A stretch of 64,000 bases of DNA, from assembly GCA_034770075.1 (NCBI GenBank), contig CM068388.1, positions 62,077,969-62,141,968 of the forward strand, in the 5' to 3' direction. Positions 1 through 10,025 of the stretch are shown here, in pieces; positions within the stretch are counted from its first letter, which is position 1; every line of letters starts with the position of its first letter. This DNA is from Aralia elata. Its lineage: Eukaryota > Streptophyta > Magnoliopsida > Apiales > Araliaceae. Made by a program: the position numbers and the translations under genes. The notes beneath the pieces were generated by a model. It was not told the DNA's origin. It made no database searches and worked only from the letters and a program-made list of their open reading frames with translations.

Positions 1-402
1 ATAGGATAGACATATACCTATACACCGCTTAGGAAGATTCGTGATTGACCATCGACAGAGGCTCTTATGTAGTTTTGACTTCTCGGTTGTCAATTCGTAT
101 GCTATAACTAATTGAAAAGAGAGAGTTAGGAGATTTAAATGACGTGTTGGGGGAAATTGTAATCTTAGACCCTTCTATCTTGATATTTTACCGCACTTTA
201 CTCATTATTTGACTTGTGAACTCAACCAATCAACAAATTATCAAATCTTCATTGTTTAAATTAGATCAATTTGATAGACGATTGGTACTTAGTTATTATT
301 TGTCACAATTCCCTGTGGGTTCGACTCATATCTTATCATATATTACTTGTTGACCGTGTATACTTGCACGTGTGTGTTTATCGATAGCTAAATCGACCAA
401 CA
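1..402 (+). repeat. 5' LTR (3' part only) of the Athila-type element
   Basis: Matches 10751-11152 base for base except three substitutions and ends in the same CGACCAACA. The LTR start and promoter lie outside the window. The boundary is set where the two copies diverge, just before the primer-binding region. Confidence 0.95.
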
Positions 403-408
403 AGTTTT

Positions 409-426
409 TGGCGCCGTTGCCGGGGA
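409..426 (+). other. Primer-binding site, tRNA-Asp type
   Basis: TGGCGCCGTTGCCGGGGA begins six bases after the LTR end. It is the known Athila/Tat-type primer site, complementary to the 3' end of a plant tRNA-Asp, where minus-strand DNA synthesis begins. Confidence 0.9.
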
Positions 427-528
427 ATTGTTTTCTAATAATTATACCAATATCAATTCCATTCAACTTGGTCTCTTTTTAGACTTGTATATAATTTTCA
501 TTTTGTTTTGTAGGTATTCTTGATTTGT

Positions 529-2088
529 ATGCCACGCTCACGTGATCTTGAGTTAATTCCTTACGATCCCGAGATCGAGAGAAATATTCGACGACTACGT
601 AGAGAACGAGTTCGAGGTATACCCAATCAAGATACCATGGCTGAGGAGGAGCCTAAAACCTTGAGGGAGTACGCCATGCCTCTTGTCACAGATTTGCACT
701 CGAGCATTTCCAGGCCAGCCATTGAGGCCAATCACTTCGAAATTAAGCCTGGAACCATCCAAATGGTTCAAAACTGTTTGCAGTTTGGTGGGTTGCCCAA
801 TGACGACCCAAATGCTCATTTGGTGAGTTTTCTGGAAATTTGTGACACATTCAAGTACACTCAAGTGACTGATGATGCAATTAGACTCCGACTTTTTCCT
901 TTCACACTCCGTGATAAGGCAAAGAGTTGGTTGCATTCGCTTCCCTCGGGTTCGATTACTAAGTGGGACGACTTAGCCCAGAAATTTTTGGCAAAGTTCT
1001 TCCCACCTGCGAAAACTGCAAGATTGAGGAATGACATCACATCGTTTGTTCAATATGATTCCGAGTCCTTGTATGAGGCTTGGGAAAGGTTCAAGGATCT
1101 AATTAGGAGATGTCCACACCATGGTTTGCCTCAATGGTTGCAAGTTGAGATTTTTTATAATGGGCTGACCAACGCCACTCGATCTAGTGTTGACGCAGCT
1201 GCAGGTGGTAGTTTAATGGGAAAGAATTTTGCGGAAGCCTACAAACTATTGGAAACCATGGCTGCAAATATTTATCAATGGCCTTCGGAGAGGAAAATGC
1301 CACAAAAGGCAGCAGGAAAATTTGAGGTGGATCATCTCACTTCAATTACAGCACAGCTAGCCGCGCTCACAAAAGAAGTGAAAAATTTAGGAGTTCAATC
1401 TGTGCAAAGCATTTCTGAGACCTGCGAGTTGTGTGTTGGAAATCACCCTACCGAGCAATGTCCCATCAATGCAGAATCCGTACAGTTTGTTGGTAATTAC
1501 AATAGACAGCAAAACAACCCCCACTCCAATCACTACAATCCTGGATGGAAAAATCACCCAAATTTCTCATGGAGCAACAACAATAATACCCAAACCCAAT
1601 ATTCAGCTCCTAGGCATCAATATCCCCCAGGATTCCAAAATCAAACTCAATCACACCATCAACCCCAATCACACCAACAAGCCTCAAACCCACCTTTGCC
1701 ACAACAGGAGAAAAAGCCTAGTGGGGACGAGTTATTGGCTCAATTGGTTGCACAACATAGCGCTTCGATACGGAATATAGAGCTTCAGCTTGGGCAAATT
1801 GCAAGCGCCATGAATATCCGTCCCCCTGGTGCCTTACCTACTGACACTGAAGTTAATCCGAAAAGAGATGGTAAGGAGCATTGCAAGGCTGTGACTTTGA
1901 GAAGTGGGAAGGAGCTACCGGAAGTTGTGAATGAGGTTCCAGCTGAAGCGGTGGTTGAGGATGGGAATGGGGAGAAAGAGGAAGAAAAGAGAAAAGAAGA
2001 AGAAAAGGAAAAGGAGCCAGTGCCAAAACCAGCGGGGAGCAAGCAAGGCCCTATGTATCCACCATGCCCGTTTCCACAACGTCAGTAG
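529..2088 (+). CDS. gag: Gag capsid/nucleocapsid polyprotein of Athila-type element
   Basis: About 519 residues. The start chosen is the ATG at 529, just after a TTTTGTAG splice-acceptor-like site. Residues about 90-240 form a retrotransposon-gag helical domain (seen as ...DKAKSWLHSL..., WDDLAQKFLAKFFPP). A zinc knuckle CxxC-x3-H-x4-C lies near residue 302, one residue shorter between C and H than the usual CCHC. Then come an Asn/Gln/His-rich stretch and a charged Lys/Glu tail. The protein packages element RNA into cytoplasmic particles. The frame ends at TAG (2086-2088) and the same frame reopens at once into protease, so this stop probably interrupts an original gag-pol frame. Confidence 0.88.
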   Translation: MPRSRDLELIPYDPEIERNIRRLRRERVRGIPNQDTMAEEEPKTLREYAMPLVTDLHSSISRPAIEANHFEIKPGTIQMVQNCLQFGGLPNDDPNAHLVSFLEICDTFKYTQVTDDAIRLRLFPFTLRDKAKSWLHSLPSGSITKWDDLAQKFLAKFFPPAKTARLRNDITSFVQYDSESLYEAWERFKDLIRRCPHHGLPQWLQVEIFYNGLTNATRSSVDAAAGGSLMGKNFAEAYKLLETMAANIYQWPSERKMPQKAAGKFEVDHLTSITAQLAALTKEVKNLGVQSVQSISETCELCVGNHPTEQCPINAESVQFVGNYNRQQNNPHSNHYNPGWKNHPNFSWSNNNNTQTQYSAPRHQYPPGFQNQTQSHHQPQSHQQASNPPLPQQEKKPSGDELLAQLVAQHSASIRNIELQLGQIASAMNIRPPGALPTDTEVNPKRDGKEHCKAVTLRSGKELPEVVNEVPAEAVVEDGNGEKEEEKRKEEEKEKEPVPKPAGSKQGPMYPPCPFPQRQ

Positions 2089-2097
2089 AAATTAAAG

Positions 2098-2895
2098 TTG
2101 GATAAGCAATTCTCTAAGTTCTTGGAGGTTTTCAAGAAATTGCACATAAACATCCCATTCGCTGAGGCATTGGAACAAATGCCTAGTTATGTGAAGTTCA
2201 TGAAGGAAATCTTGTCAAGAAAGAGAAGGCTTGAGGAGTTTGAGACGGTGGCACTAACCGAACAATGTAGTGCTGTATTACAAAGGAAGTTACCACCAAA
2301 GTTGAAAGATCCGGGGAGTTTCACGATTCCTTGCACAATTGGTAACCAATTCTTTGGCAAGGCCCTATGTGATTTGGGGGCAAGTATCAATCTAATGCCA
2401 CTCTCAATTTATCAACAGCTGGGATTAAGTGAGGCAAAACCTACAAATGTTACATTGCAACTTGCGGATAGGTCTCTCACATACCCAAGAGGCATAGTTG
2501 AAGATGTGCTTGTCAAGGTGGACAAGTTTATTTTTCCAGCGAATTTCATTGTCCTTGATTTCGAAGAAGACAGGGAGATACCTATCATCCTTGGGCGCCC
2601 ATTCTTAGCCACAGGCAGAACTTTGATTGATGTGCAAAAAGGAGAGCTAACAATGCGTGTCCAAGACCAAGAGGTAACTTTTAACGTTTTTAAAGCAATG
2701 AAATTTCCTAATGTGCAGGATGAATGTTTCAGGATAGACTTGATTGACGAGGCGGTGGAAGAGGTGTTCACAGCAACATATGAAGTTGACCCTTTTGAAG
2801 AATTGCTAGGAGAATCACTTGAGAGTGAACCTCTGTTTCCTAACGAGATGGTAAATGTGCTGAATGTTCCCCCACGTTTTATCAAGTTTAAGTAA
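2098..2895 (+). pseudogene. Retropepsin-like aspartic protease segment (Athila pol)
   Basis: About 265 codons in the same frame as gag. The catalytic motif DLGAS stands at about residues 92-96, in the context LCDLGASINLMP, and the flap/ILGRPFL region follows near residue 165, as in Athila-lineage proteases. It would cut the Gag-Pol polyprotein. No separate ATG is needed because it is part of pol. Stops at 2086 and 2893 (TAG, TAA) flank it in one frame; both could have come from glutamine codons by a C-to-T change. Active-site residues look intact, but the broken frame makes it a pseudogene as it stands. Confidence 0.85.
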
Positions 2896-2967
2896 CTATT
2901 TGAACCGCTAGATAGACCAAGCAGCTCTAGTACCATTGCAAAATCCTCATGGGAGGAGCCACCTACT

Positions 2968-3560
2968 TTGGAGCTCAAACCATTGCCAATCCATTTGAGG
3001 TATGCTTATTTGGGTAATGCTAGTACTTTGCCTGTTATTGTGTCTGCTTCACTTGATGATGTGCAGGAAAACAAATTGCTAAGAGTGCTACGGGAATACA
3101 AAACAGCCCTAGGTTGGTCCATTGCCGACATCAAGGGAATTAGCCCCGCTTTTTGTATGCACAAGATCATATTGGAAGATGAGGCCAAACCTGTGGTTGA
3201 GCATCAGCGTAGATTGAACCCCGTCATGAAGGAGGTGGTCAAGAAGGAAATTATCAAATTGCTCGATGCCGGCATCATCTATCCCATTTCAGACAGTCCA
3301 TGGGTCAGTCCAGTGCAATGTGTTCCAAAGAAGGGGGGCATGACTGTGGTGTCTAATGAAAACAACGAGTTGATCCCAACTAGAACTGTCACCAGATGGA
3401 GAGTTTGCATGGACTACAGAAGGTTGAACAAGACTACGTGCAAGGATCATTTTCCGCTCCCATTCATTGATCAAATGCTAGACAGGTTGGCGGGACATGA
3501 ATTCTATTGTCTCTTGGATGGATACTCGGGCTACAACCATATTGCCATTGCCCCCCGAAG
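2968..3560 (+). pseudogene. Reverse transcriptase, N-terminal part (Athila pol)
   Basis: Continues the frame of protease. It contains the RT palm start (VVKKEIIKLLDAGIIYPISDSPWVSPV, then WRVCMDYRRLNK) and the first catalytic aspartate region (CLLDGYSGYN). At 3551-3560 a run of six C's shifts the frame by one base, and the rest of RT continues in the next frame (see 3561-4396). The shift sits in a homopolymer, so an assembly error is possible. Confidence 0.85.
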
Positions 3561-4396
3561 ATCAAGAGAAAACGACGTTCACTTGCCCATATGGGACATT
3601 TGCTTTCAGAAGAATGTCATTTGGGTTATGCAACGCACCCGCCACCTTCCAAAGATGTATGATGGCTATTTTCTCTGATATGGTTGAGCAAGGATTGGAG
3701 GTTTTCATGGACGATTTCTCAGTTTTTGGAGATTCATTCGACTTATGCCTAGAAAACCTTGTGAAAGTGCTGAAACGATGTGTTGAGACAAATTTGGTGC
3801 TTAATTGGGAGAAATGCCACTTCATGGTGCAAGAAGGGATTATTTTGGGGCATAGATTATCTTCAAAGGGGCTGGAGGTTGATAAGGCCAAGATCGAGAC
3901 CATTGAGAAGCTTCCTCCACCAACCAACGTCAAGGGAATCCGTAGTTTCCTTGGACATGCTGGATTTTATAGGCGGTTCATTAAGGATTTCTCAAAAATT
4001 GCAAAACTGCTGTGTAGTCTCCTTGAGAAAGACACTCCTTTTGTCTTCGATCATGCACGTTTAGAGGCCTTTGAGTTACTAAGGAAGAAGCTTGTAAGTG
4101 CACCTATTATCGTGGCCCCGGATTGGAATCTTCCGTTCGAATTGATGTGCGACGCTAGCGTTTTTGCAATTGGTGCTGTATTGGGCCATCGCAAGGACAA
4201 GGTCTTTCATGTGATATATTATGCTAGCAAGACACTAACTGGAGCTCAACTTAATTACACAACAACGGAGAAGGAATTGCTTGCTATCGTGTATGCCTTT
4301 GACAAATTTCGTGCCTATCTCATTGGCACCAAGGTCATTGTGTACACGGACCATTCTGCCATTAAGTACTTAATAGTAAAGAAAAGCCACGCTTGA
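3561..4396 (+). pseudogene. Reverse transcriptase C-terminal part and RNase H (Athila pol)
   Basis: Carries the RT motifs YGTFAFRRMSFGLCNAPATFQ and the catalytic FMDD (within VFMDDFSVFG). It is followed by the thumb/connection (GHAGFYRRFIKDFS) and a Ty3-type RNase H domain with CDAS, the E of TEKELLAIVYA and TDH near the end. It copies element RNA into DNA and degrades the RNA strand. The frame closes at 4396 and integrase begins in another frame overlapping by four bases, so a short indel lies around 4375-4392. Confidence 0.88.
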
Positions 4397-5865
4397 TTCG
4401 ATGGGTTTTATTGCTTCAAGAGTTCGATCTTGAGATTAGAGATAAGAAGGGAACCGAGAATCAAGTGGCGGATCATTTGTCTAGGCTGGAAAATGCAGAC
4501 CATGAGGCGGGAGATGATGTCATGATTAATGAATTTTTCTCGGATGAACAGCTTTTCACCATCACACATGAGGTGCCATGGTATGCTGACTATGTCAACT
4601 ATGTGGTGAGCCATGTCCTACCACCCGAGCTGAGCTATCAACAAAAAAGGAAATTCTTGCACGATGTGAAGCATTATTTTTGGGACGAACCTTTTCTGTT
4701 TAAGCAATGTGCTGACCAACTGATCCGGAAGTGCGTACCTCAATCTGAGATGGAAAGCATCTTGCAACATTGTCATGCCTCAGCTTTTGGTGGACACTAT
4801 GGCGGAGAAAGAACAGCAGCGAAGGTGCTTCAATCTGGTTTTTATTGGCCAACGCTGTTCAAGGACGCCCATGTGTTTGTGCTGAAATGCGATCGATGTC
4901 AAAGAGTAGGGAACATTTCCAGGCGTCATGAGATGCCACTAACCACAATCTTAGAGGTTGAGATATTTGACATCTGGGGTATCGATTTTGTGGGCCCGTT
5001 TCCCTCTTCGTTCAACAATTTGTATATCATTGTGGTTGTAGATTACGTGTCAAAATGGGTTGAAGCAGCTGCGACACCCACCAATGATGCCAAAGTTGTG
5101 CTAAAGTTCCTTCGAAAAAATGTATTCACAAGATTCGGAACTCCGCGAGCAATAATTAGCGATGAAGGGTCGCACTTTTGTAACAAGAACTTTAATGCCC
5201 TTCTTGCTAAATATGGGGTAACTCACAAGATTGCCACGGCCTATCATCCTCAAACAAGTGGGCAGGTGGAGGTATCCAATAGAGAGGTGAAAAGGATTTT
5301 AGAGAAGGTTGTCAACCCGGATAGAAAGGACTGGTCATTGAAGCTTGATGACGCCTTATGGGCGTATAGGACGACATACAAAACTCCTATCGGGATGTCA
5401 CCTTATCAGCTTGTGTATGGGAAAGCATGTCATCTACCGGTGGAACTTGAACACAGTGCTTATTGGGCCATCCGGAAGCTCAAATTTGATTTGAATGTCG
5501 CGGGAGAGAAACGCCTCTTACAACTCAATGAGATGGATGAGTTCCGTCTCCAGTCCTATGAGAATGCAAAGCTCTATAAGGAAAAAGTTAAGAGGTGGCA
5601 CGACAAGAAGATAATCGATCGGAAGTTTGAGGTTGGACAACCCGTCCTACTTTACAATTCTCGGTTGAAGCTATTTCCCGGTAAACTCAAATCACGATGG
5701 TCAGGGCCATTCTATATCAACCATGTTTTCCCGCATGGTGCGATTGAACTGCGGGATGAGAAGACAAACCAATTGTTCAAGGTGAACGGGCAAAGAGTTA
5801 AGCACTATTGGGGTGGCGACATCGAGCGCCAAAAGACCTCAATTAATCTCGTTGATATGATATGA
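4393..5865 (+). CDS. Integrase and RNase H tail (Athila pol)
   Basis: About 490 codons. The first 40 are the end of the RNase H/connection (ADHLSRLE). An HHCC zinc-binding domain follows (H...H at about residues 126-137, CDRC near 165). The core has D in GIDFVGPF, D in ISDEGS and E in GQVEVSN, with exactly 35 residues between the last two (DD35E). The C-terminal part includes the GPF/Y-like SRWSGPFYI. It inserts element DNA into the chromosome. There is no chromodomain, as expected for Athila. After the TGA comes the GGGAGGCAACCCAAT block common after integrase in this lineage. The frame opens with TTG because it is an interior piece of pol. Confidence 0.9.
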   Translation: MIRWVLLLQEFDLEIRDKKGTENQVADHLSRLENADHEAGDDVMINEFFSDEQLFTITHEVPWYADYVNYVVSHVLPPELSYQQKRKFLHDVKHYFWDEPFLFKQCADQLIRKCVPQSEMESILQHCHASAFGGHYGGERTAAKVLQSGFYWPTLFKDAHVFVLKCDRCQRVGNISRRHEMPLTTILEVEIFDIWGIDFVGPFPSSFNNLYIIVVVDYVSKWVEAAATPTNDAKVVLKFLRKNVFTRFGTPRAIISDEGSHFCNKNFNALLAKYGVTHKIATAYHPQTSGQVEVSNREVKRILEKVVNPDRKDWSLKLDDALWAYRTTYKTPIGMSPYQLVYGKACHLPVELEHSAYWAIRKLKFDLNVAGEKRLLQLNEMDEFRLQSYENAKLYKEKVKRWHDKKIIDRKFEVGQPVLLYNSRLKLFPGKLKSRWSGPFYINHVFPHGAIELRDEKTNQLFKVNGQRVKHYWGGDIERQKTSINLVDMI

Positions 5866-6755
5866 AGGGGGTATAGTCAGGCTGAGGACTTTAACTCAAG
5901 CGCTAATTGGGAGGCAACCCAATGTTTCATTTTAATGCTTAAGTCAAATTATTTTAAAAAAAAAAATTCAAAAGGATGATTTTTAGTGTTAATTGTTTCT
6001 AATGTTGTTAATTTTGTTGCTACATGTAGGTATTTGTATCCAATTTTGGCAATTGAGCGATGCGTGTCAGCGAAACGCCGATGGCACGCCAGCTGCAGCA
6101 CGCCAGCAGCACCAGGCAGGCGCCAGCGTGCGGGCGCACCAGGCGCCGCGCGCGCGCGCGCGCACCAGGCGCAACGCTCGGCAGCAGGCGGGGCGCAGCA
6201 GGCGGGCGCATGCGGGCGCGCTGGGCGGCACCAGGCGCGCGCGGGCGCACAGCAAGCCGTGCGGCCGCACCTGGGCAGCTGGCTGGGTTCCTTAAATCAC
6301 CAATTGGCTCATTTTTTTTTGTCATTCCATTTTTATATCTCTCTCCTCCCACTTCATAGCCAACTTGCTTACAACTTACCCAAACTTAATTTTGTGACCC
6401 ATTGCATCATTTTGGCATCCAATTGCGATATCCCATCATCAATTTCACCTTCCATCTTGGATTTGAACAACAATTTGAAGGTTTTTGAAGAATTTCTTTG
6501 GGTTTTCACAAGTTCTCCAAGATAAGGTAATAAGGGCTATAAATTTCCAATTTTTCTTGCTTGGGTGCTGTGTTTTGGTGATTTTGATTAGCAGGTACAT
6601 AGCTAGCTCCCATTGCAAGGCTTTGTGGAGGGTTCGGCCTAGTCCCCATTGCACTTACACTTGTGATTTTTTGGAGTGCACGCCAACTGTTCGACAAATT
6701 GTCTGTGAGGGAATTCTTGGCTACTTTGAGTGTTTTGCTTGCAACTCTGATCCTA
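5866..6755 (+). other. Spacer between integrase and env-like ORF, with GC-rich block
   Basis: No gene is supported here. Bases 6060-6290 are extremely GC-rich, with a (GC)n core and repeated GCGGGCGCACCAGGCGC-like words. The same words recur in the 3' LTR at 9600-9925. The flanks are AT-rich. Candidate splice signals upstream of the env-like ORF include CAAGATAAGGTAATAAG near 6520 and ATTAGCAGGTAC near 6590. The several open frames across the GC block are composition artefacts. Confidence 0.7.
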
Positions 6756-8033
6756 ATGGCCACCAAACGACATAGGGGTGAACCTTCCTCATCCAGGGCA
6801 TATGATAAGAAAAGGTTTGTCAGTGCGGAAGCCTCCGAACGTTACCACACCACCATGGTCACAAAATCTTTGATTCCAGAACGAGGTATTCTTCCTGACA
6901 CAACAAATAATTGGGGGTTGGCAGAAATATTTAGGGAAAGAGGATGGGAAACTTTTGCCGCTCAGCCCGAGCCCGCGTGTATTCCTCTTGTCAGGGAATT
7001 CTACGCTAATGCATTAGAAGCTGAAAATTTTGTGGTAACGGTTAGGGGCAAGAAAGTTTCATTTGGAAAAAGGTGCATTGAAGAATACTATAACCTACCT
7101 AAAAGCCATGGTGAGGATGACCTTACTAAATATGGGGCCGACAAGCCCGACTGGGATGCAGTGATTGCAACATTATGCAAACCCAGTGCTCGTTGGGCTA
7201 CGACAAGGGGAGAGCCGGTGCATTTTCGCCAAGGCGACTTAAGCAAATATGGGAAAGCATGGTTATACTTCATCAATGCAAAGCTATGGCCGACCACACA
7301 CGCAACTCAAGTAATTCCAATGCGGGCTCTTATCCTGTTTTGTTTGGTAACTAGGCGGAGCATTAGTGTGGGTCGGTTGATTCGGAACTCAATTCTTCAG
7401 TTTGTTAATGGGAAGTCTTCAGGCGGGTTGCCACAGCCATCCCTAATCTGCGGGTTGTGCAAGAGGGCCAAAGTTAAGGTGCATGCTCACGAGTTACTTC
7501 AACAACCACTCACACCCATTGACAGTCTAGCTATTGGCCTCTACAAGGTCTGGAAGCTGGCGGCACCGGAGCCACATGGAGCTGGGTTCTTGCCGTTAGT
7601 TCAGCCTCACGAGCCCGAGGCGAGTGTCGGAACTCCACCACCAACCACGGAGCACACCGAGGCATCTGACTCTTCTATGGACCTACTGATTGCTGAGATG
7701 CGGGAGCTTCGTCGTGAAAATCAGGCGATGAGGGTCGAAATACAACAGAACGAGCAGGCGAGACTGTGGGACGAGCAAGAGCGGGAGCGTGAGCATAGGC
7801 GCATGTCCCGCCGCCTTGATCACTCCATTCAGCAAGTCAATTCCTTATGCATTTACACGATCGATTTTTGTAACGCGGCTGCACAGGTGATCAACAACAG
7901 CGGGGTCAATACCGGCCCCAATGCAGTCCAATTTCCCATGACACCTATGTTCCCGGAATATGGCTTTGACTCGGATGATGATGCAAGTGGGGGGAGTCAC
8001 GCATTTGGCAATAATGACGATGACGCTGCTTGA
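6756..8033 (+). CDS. Env-like / ORF3 protein of Athila-type element
   Basis: About 425 residues from the ATG at 6756; the frame is open further upstream but without an earlier ATG. The position after integrase and the sequence (LVREFYANA..., GKKVSFGKRCIEEYYNLP, THATQVIPMRALILFCL, ISVGRLIRNSI) match the 'putative plant transposon protein' domain found in Athila env-like ORFs. Residues about 345-390 are Glu/Arg/Gln-rich and probably coiled coil; the C-terminus is acidic. I see no signal peptide or membrane segment, so a true envelope function is unsupported. The role of this family is unknown. The reading frame is intact, unlike pol. Confidence 0.78.
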   Translation: MATKRHRGEPSSSRAYDKKRFVSAEASERYHTTMVTKSLIPERGILPDTTNNWGLAEIFRERGWETFAAQPEPACIPLVREFYANALEAENFVVTVRGKKVSFGKRCIEEYYNLPKSHGEDDLTKYGADKPDWDAVIATLCKPSARWATTRGEPVHFRQGDLSKYGKAWLYFINAKLWPTTHATQVIPMRALILFCLVTRRSISVGRLIRNSILQFVNGKSSGGLPQPSLICGLCKRAKVKVHAHELLQQPLTPIDSLAIGLYKVWKLAAPEPHGAGFLPLVQPHEPEASVGTPPPTTEHTEASDSSMDLLIAEMRELRRENQAMRVEIQQNEQARLWDEQEREREHRRMSRRLDHSIQQVNSLCIYTIDFCNAAAQVINNSGVNTGPNAVQFPMTPMFPEYGFDSDDDASGGSHAFGNNDDDAA

Positions 8034-9045
8034 TTTCCCCGGTGATGTTCTCTTTTTAAATTATGTCTATTTTAAACATCGAGGACTATGTTTACTTTAA
8101 GTTTGGGGGTGTGTGTTAGTTTAATTGTGTGTGTTGGTTTAAGTTAGTCATGTTATTGTGTCCAAGTTGTGTGTGTTTCAAGAATGGCCAATGATATTCT
8201 GCTGGTTAAGGTGTTCTTTCTAACGTAAGGCTCGAGCAGACTTAGTTACTTCTTAACATTATGGCTAACTCCCCTACTCTTGGTTACGTTAACCCCTCAC
8301 GTTTTCAGCATGCCTGTTAGTTAGTTAGTATTGAGAAACCTCATTTACTTTTTTTGTTTGGGCGATTATACTTGAAATGTACTGAACTCATGTCTGCAAC
8401 CTGTTTGTCATTTTAGGCTTTCATATAAGTTTGGGGGAAGTTATTAATTCGAAAAAAAAAAAAAAAAAAACTGACCAAGTTTAATTACGTGGCCTTTGCT
8501 ACTCGAGTTAATAGACCCTTTTGGGGTGTTTTACACCTAATGCCCTAAAGCCATCTGGTTTGGGAGTCATTGATCAAACGCTCGTTACATGGGTAGCTCT
8601 GAATAGCCTAATGTGATTAAACATTGCACAGTCATGCGATTAGTAAGGTGAGATGGAGCGTAAAACGCACTCACCAATGTGATTACTCATTACTGCATCA
8701 ATGTACTTGGAAACCCCCCCCCCCTTCCTTATGAGGTCGCCTTGTTTGATTTTCTCTAGGTAACGATGAGTTTGTAGATTTATAGTATAATCCCTCGGAA
8801 GTTGAGTTCATGCGTTAGCTCTGTCCTAACTGACATAAACAGATATCATGCACTCACACACACACTACTGGGATCTTGAGTAGCCGTATGCTTAGAACTC
8901 TTGTTAAATTGTAACTTTTCAGTCTGCTTGGGCCCCTTTTTGATTTTTTTTCCTTTGAGGCCAATTATTGGAGTCACTTTCCTCTAAATCCAGCTGTTTT
9001 TATATAAATTAGTTAATCTCTGTTTACTTGAGGACAAGCAAAGAT
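8034..9045 (+). other. 3' untranslated region with two decoy polypurine tracts
   Basis: About 1 kb without a gene. It contains two copies of the polypurine word TTAAGTTTGGGGG-like (8097-8110 and 8426-8440) upstream of the real one at 9046, an A19 run near 8452-8470 and a C10 run near 8716. It may hold RNA export or packaging signals; none can be proved from sequence. Confidence 0.6.
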
Positions 9046-9060
9046 TTAAGTTTGGGGGTA
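9046..9060 (+). other. Polypurine tract of Athila-type element
   Basis: TTAAGTTTGGGGGTA lies directly before the 3' LTR and is the expected primer for plus-strand DNA synthesis. This form is characteristic of Athila elements. Confidence 0.85.
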
Positions 9061-9599
9061 TTTGATGAGTGTGTTTTATACACACAATTTGGGTACTTTT
9101 CACCTTGATAATTTGCAAGTCTTTAGGTAGTTTATATAGTTTTTATGTATTTTTATCTTATTTTTACATAAATTAGTTTTTAGTTATTTTACATGTTTTA
9201 TGTTGCTTTGATGCATTTTTATTATGTTTGTAGGAATTGGAATAAAGACCGCTCGGATCGTTGTTGGGATTGACTCATTGTCCGTGCCTGGACGTCTGTG
9301 CCCGAATGGTTATATGATGGATTGTGGTGATTGGCGACGCCCGGTGCTTAGTTTGACAATATTTGGTAGTTGGGCGTGAGCGGCGTCGGATGGCGTGCAC
9401 GGCGTGCAGCATTGGCCAGGCCACTTGGGCAAGCCCGTGCTTGGATTTCCGTGCCCGGAGGTTGTGACGATGAAAATTTATGTTTGGCGACGCTTGGGGC
9501 TTAATTTGATGACATATGGAAATTGGGCGTGCACGGCGTTGGATCGCGTGCACGGCGTCGGGCGGCGTGGCGCACGGCGTTGGCGCTGGGCGCTGACAC

Positions 9600-9925
9600 T
9601 CGGCTGGCGCCGGCGTGCGGGCGCACGCCTGGGGCGCGCGGGCGCGCGCGCATGGCTCGGCAGCCTCGGCAGCAATTGGCTCGGCAGGCAGGTGGGGCGG
9701 CATGTAGGCGCCAGCGTGCGGGCGCACGCCTGGGGCGCGCGGGCGCGCGCGCTTGGCTCGGCAGCCTCGGCAGCGCAGCGGTGCGGCATGCAGGCACCAG
9801 CGTGCGGGCGCACGCCTGGGGGGCGCGGGCGCGCGCGCATGGCTCGGCAGCCTTGGCAGCCTCGGCAGCGCCATGGGCGGCATGCAGGCGCTTGGGCGCG
9901 GGCGCACGCCTGGGCGTGCGGCCGC
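9600..9925 (+). repeat. GC-rich degenerate tandem repeat in Athila LTR U3
   Basis: The word GCGTGCGGGCGCACGCCTGG starts at 9613, 9714 and 9800, followed each time by GCGCGCGGGCGCGCGCGC-type sequence and (T)GGCTCGGCAGCCT. A partial fourth copy is near 9896-9925. The units are therefore about 101 and 86 bp. The block is dense in CpG just upstream of the TATA box. Confidence 0.85.
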
Positions 9926-10014
9926 ACGCCGCCGTGCTGAGTGCGATCTGACACAGCCATAGTGCGATCTGAGCTCCATTTTGTCCGATTTTGGCTAGGG
10001 TTTCATGAGGAAGA

Positions 10015-10025
10015 CTATATATAAT
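10015..10025 (+). promoter_or_regulatory. TATA box of Athila LTR
   Basis: CTATATATAAT stands about 950 bp into the LTR, downstream of the GC-rich block and of a repeated AGTGCGATCTGA word (9938 and 9960). Transcription would start about 30 bases further on. Confidence 0.65.

Noticed and set aside
5986..6525. Open frames across the GC-rich spacer
   Set aside because: Same low-complexity composition artefact as in the LTR, with overlapping frames on both strands.
6756..8033. True viral-type envelope glycoprotein
   Set aside because: Position fits an env-like ORF, but no signal peptide, membrane helix or glycoprotein features are visible, so only the family label is used.
9275..9979. Long open frames on both strands in the GC-rich LTR block
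   Set aside because: Ala/Arg/Pro-rich frames are open in several frames at once, as expected from GC-rich repeats; no domain or start context.
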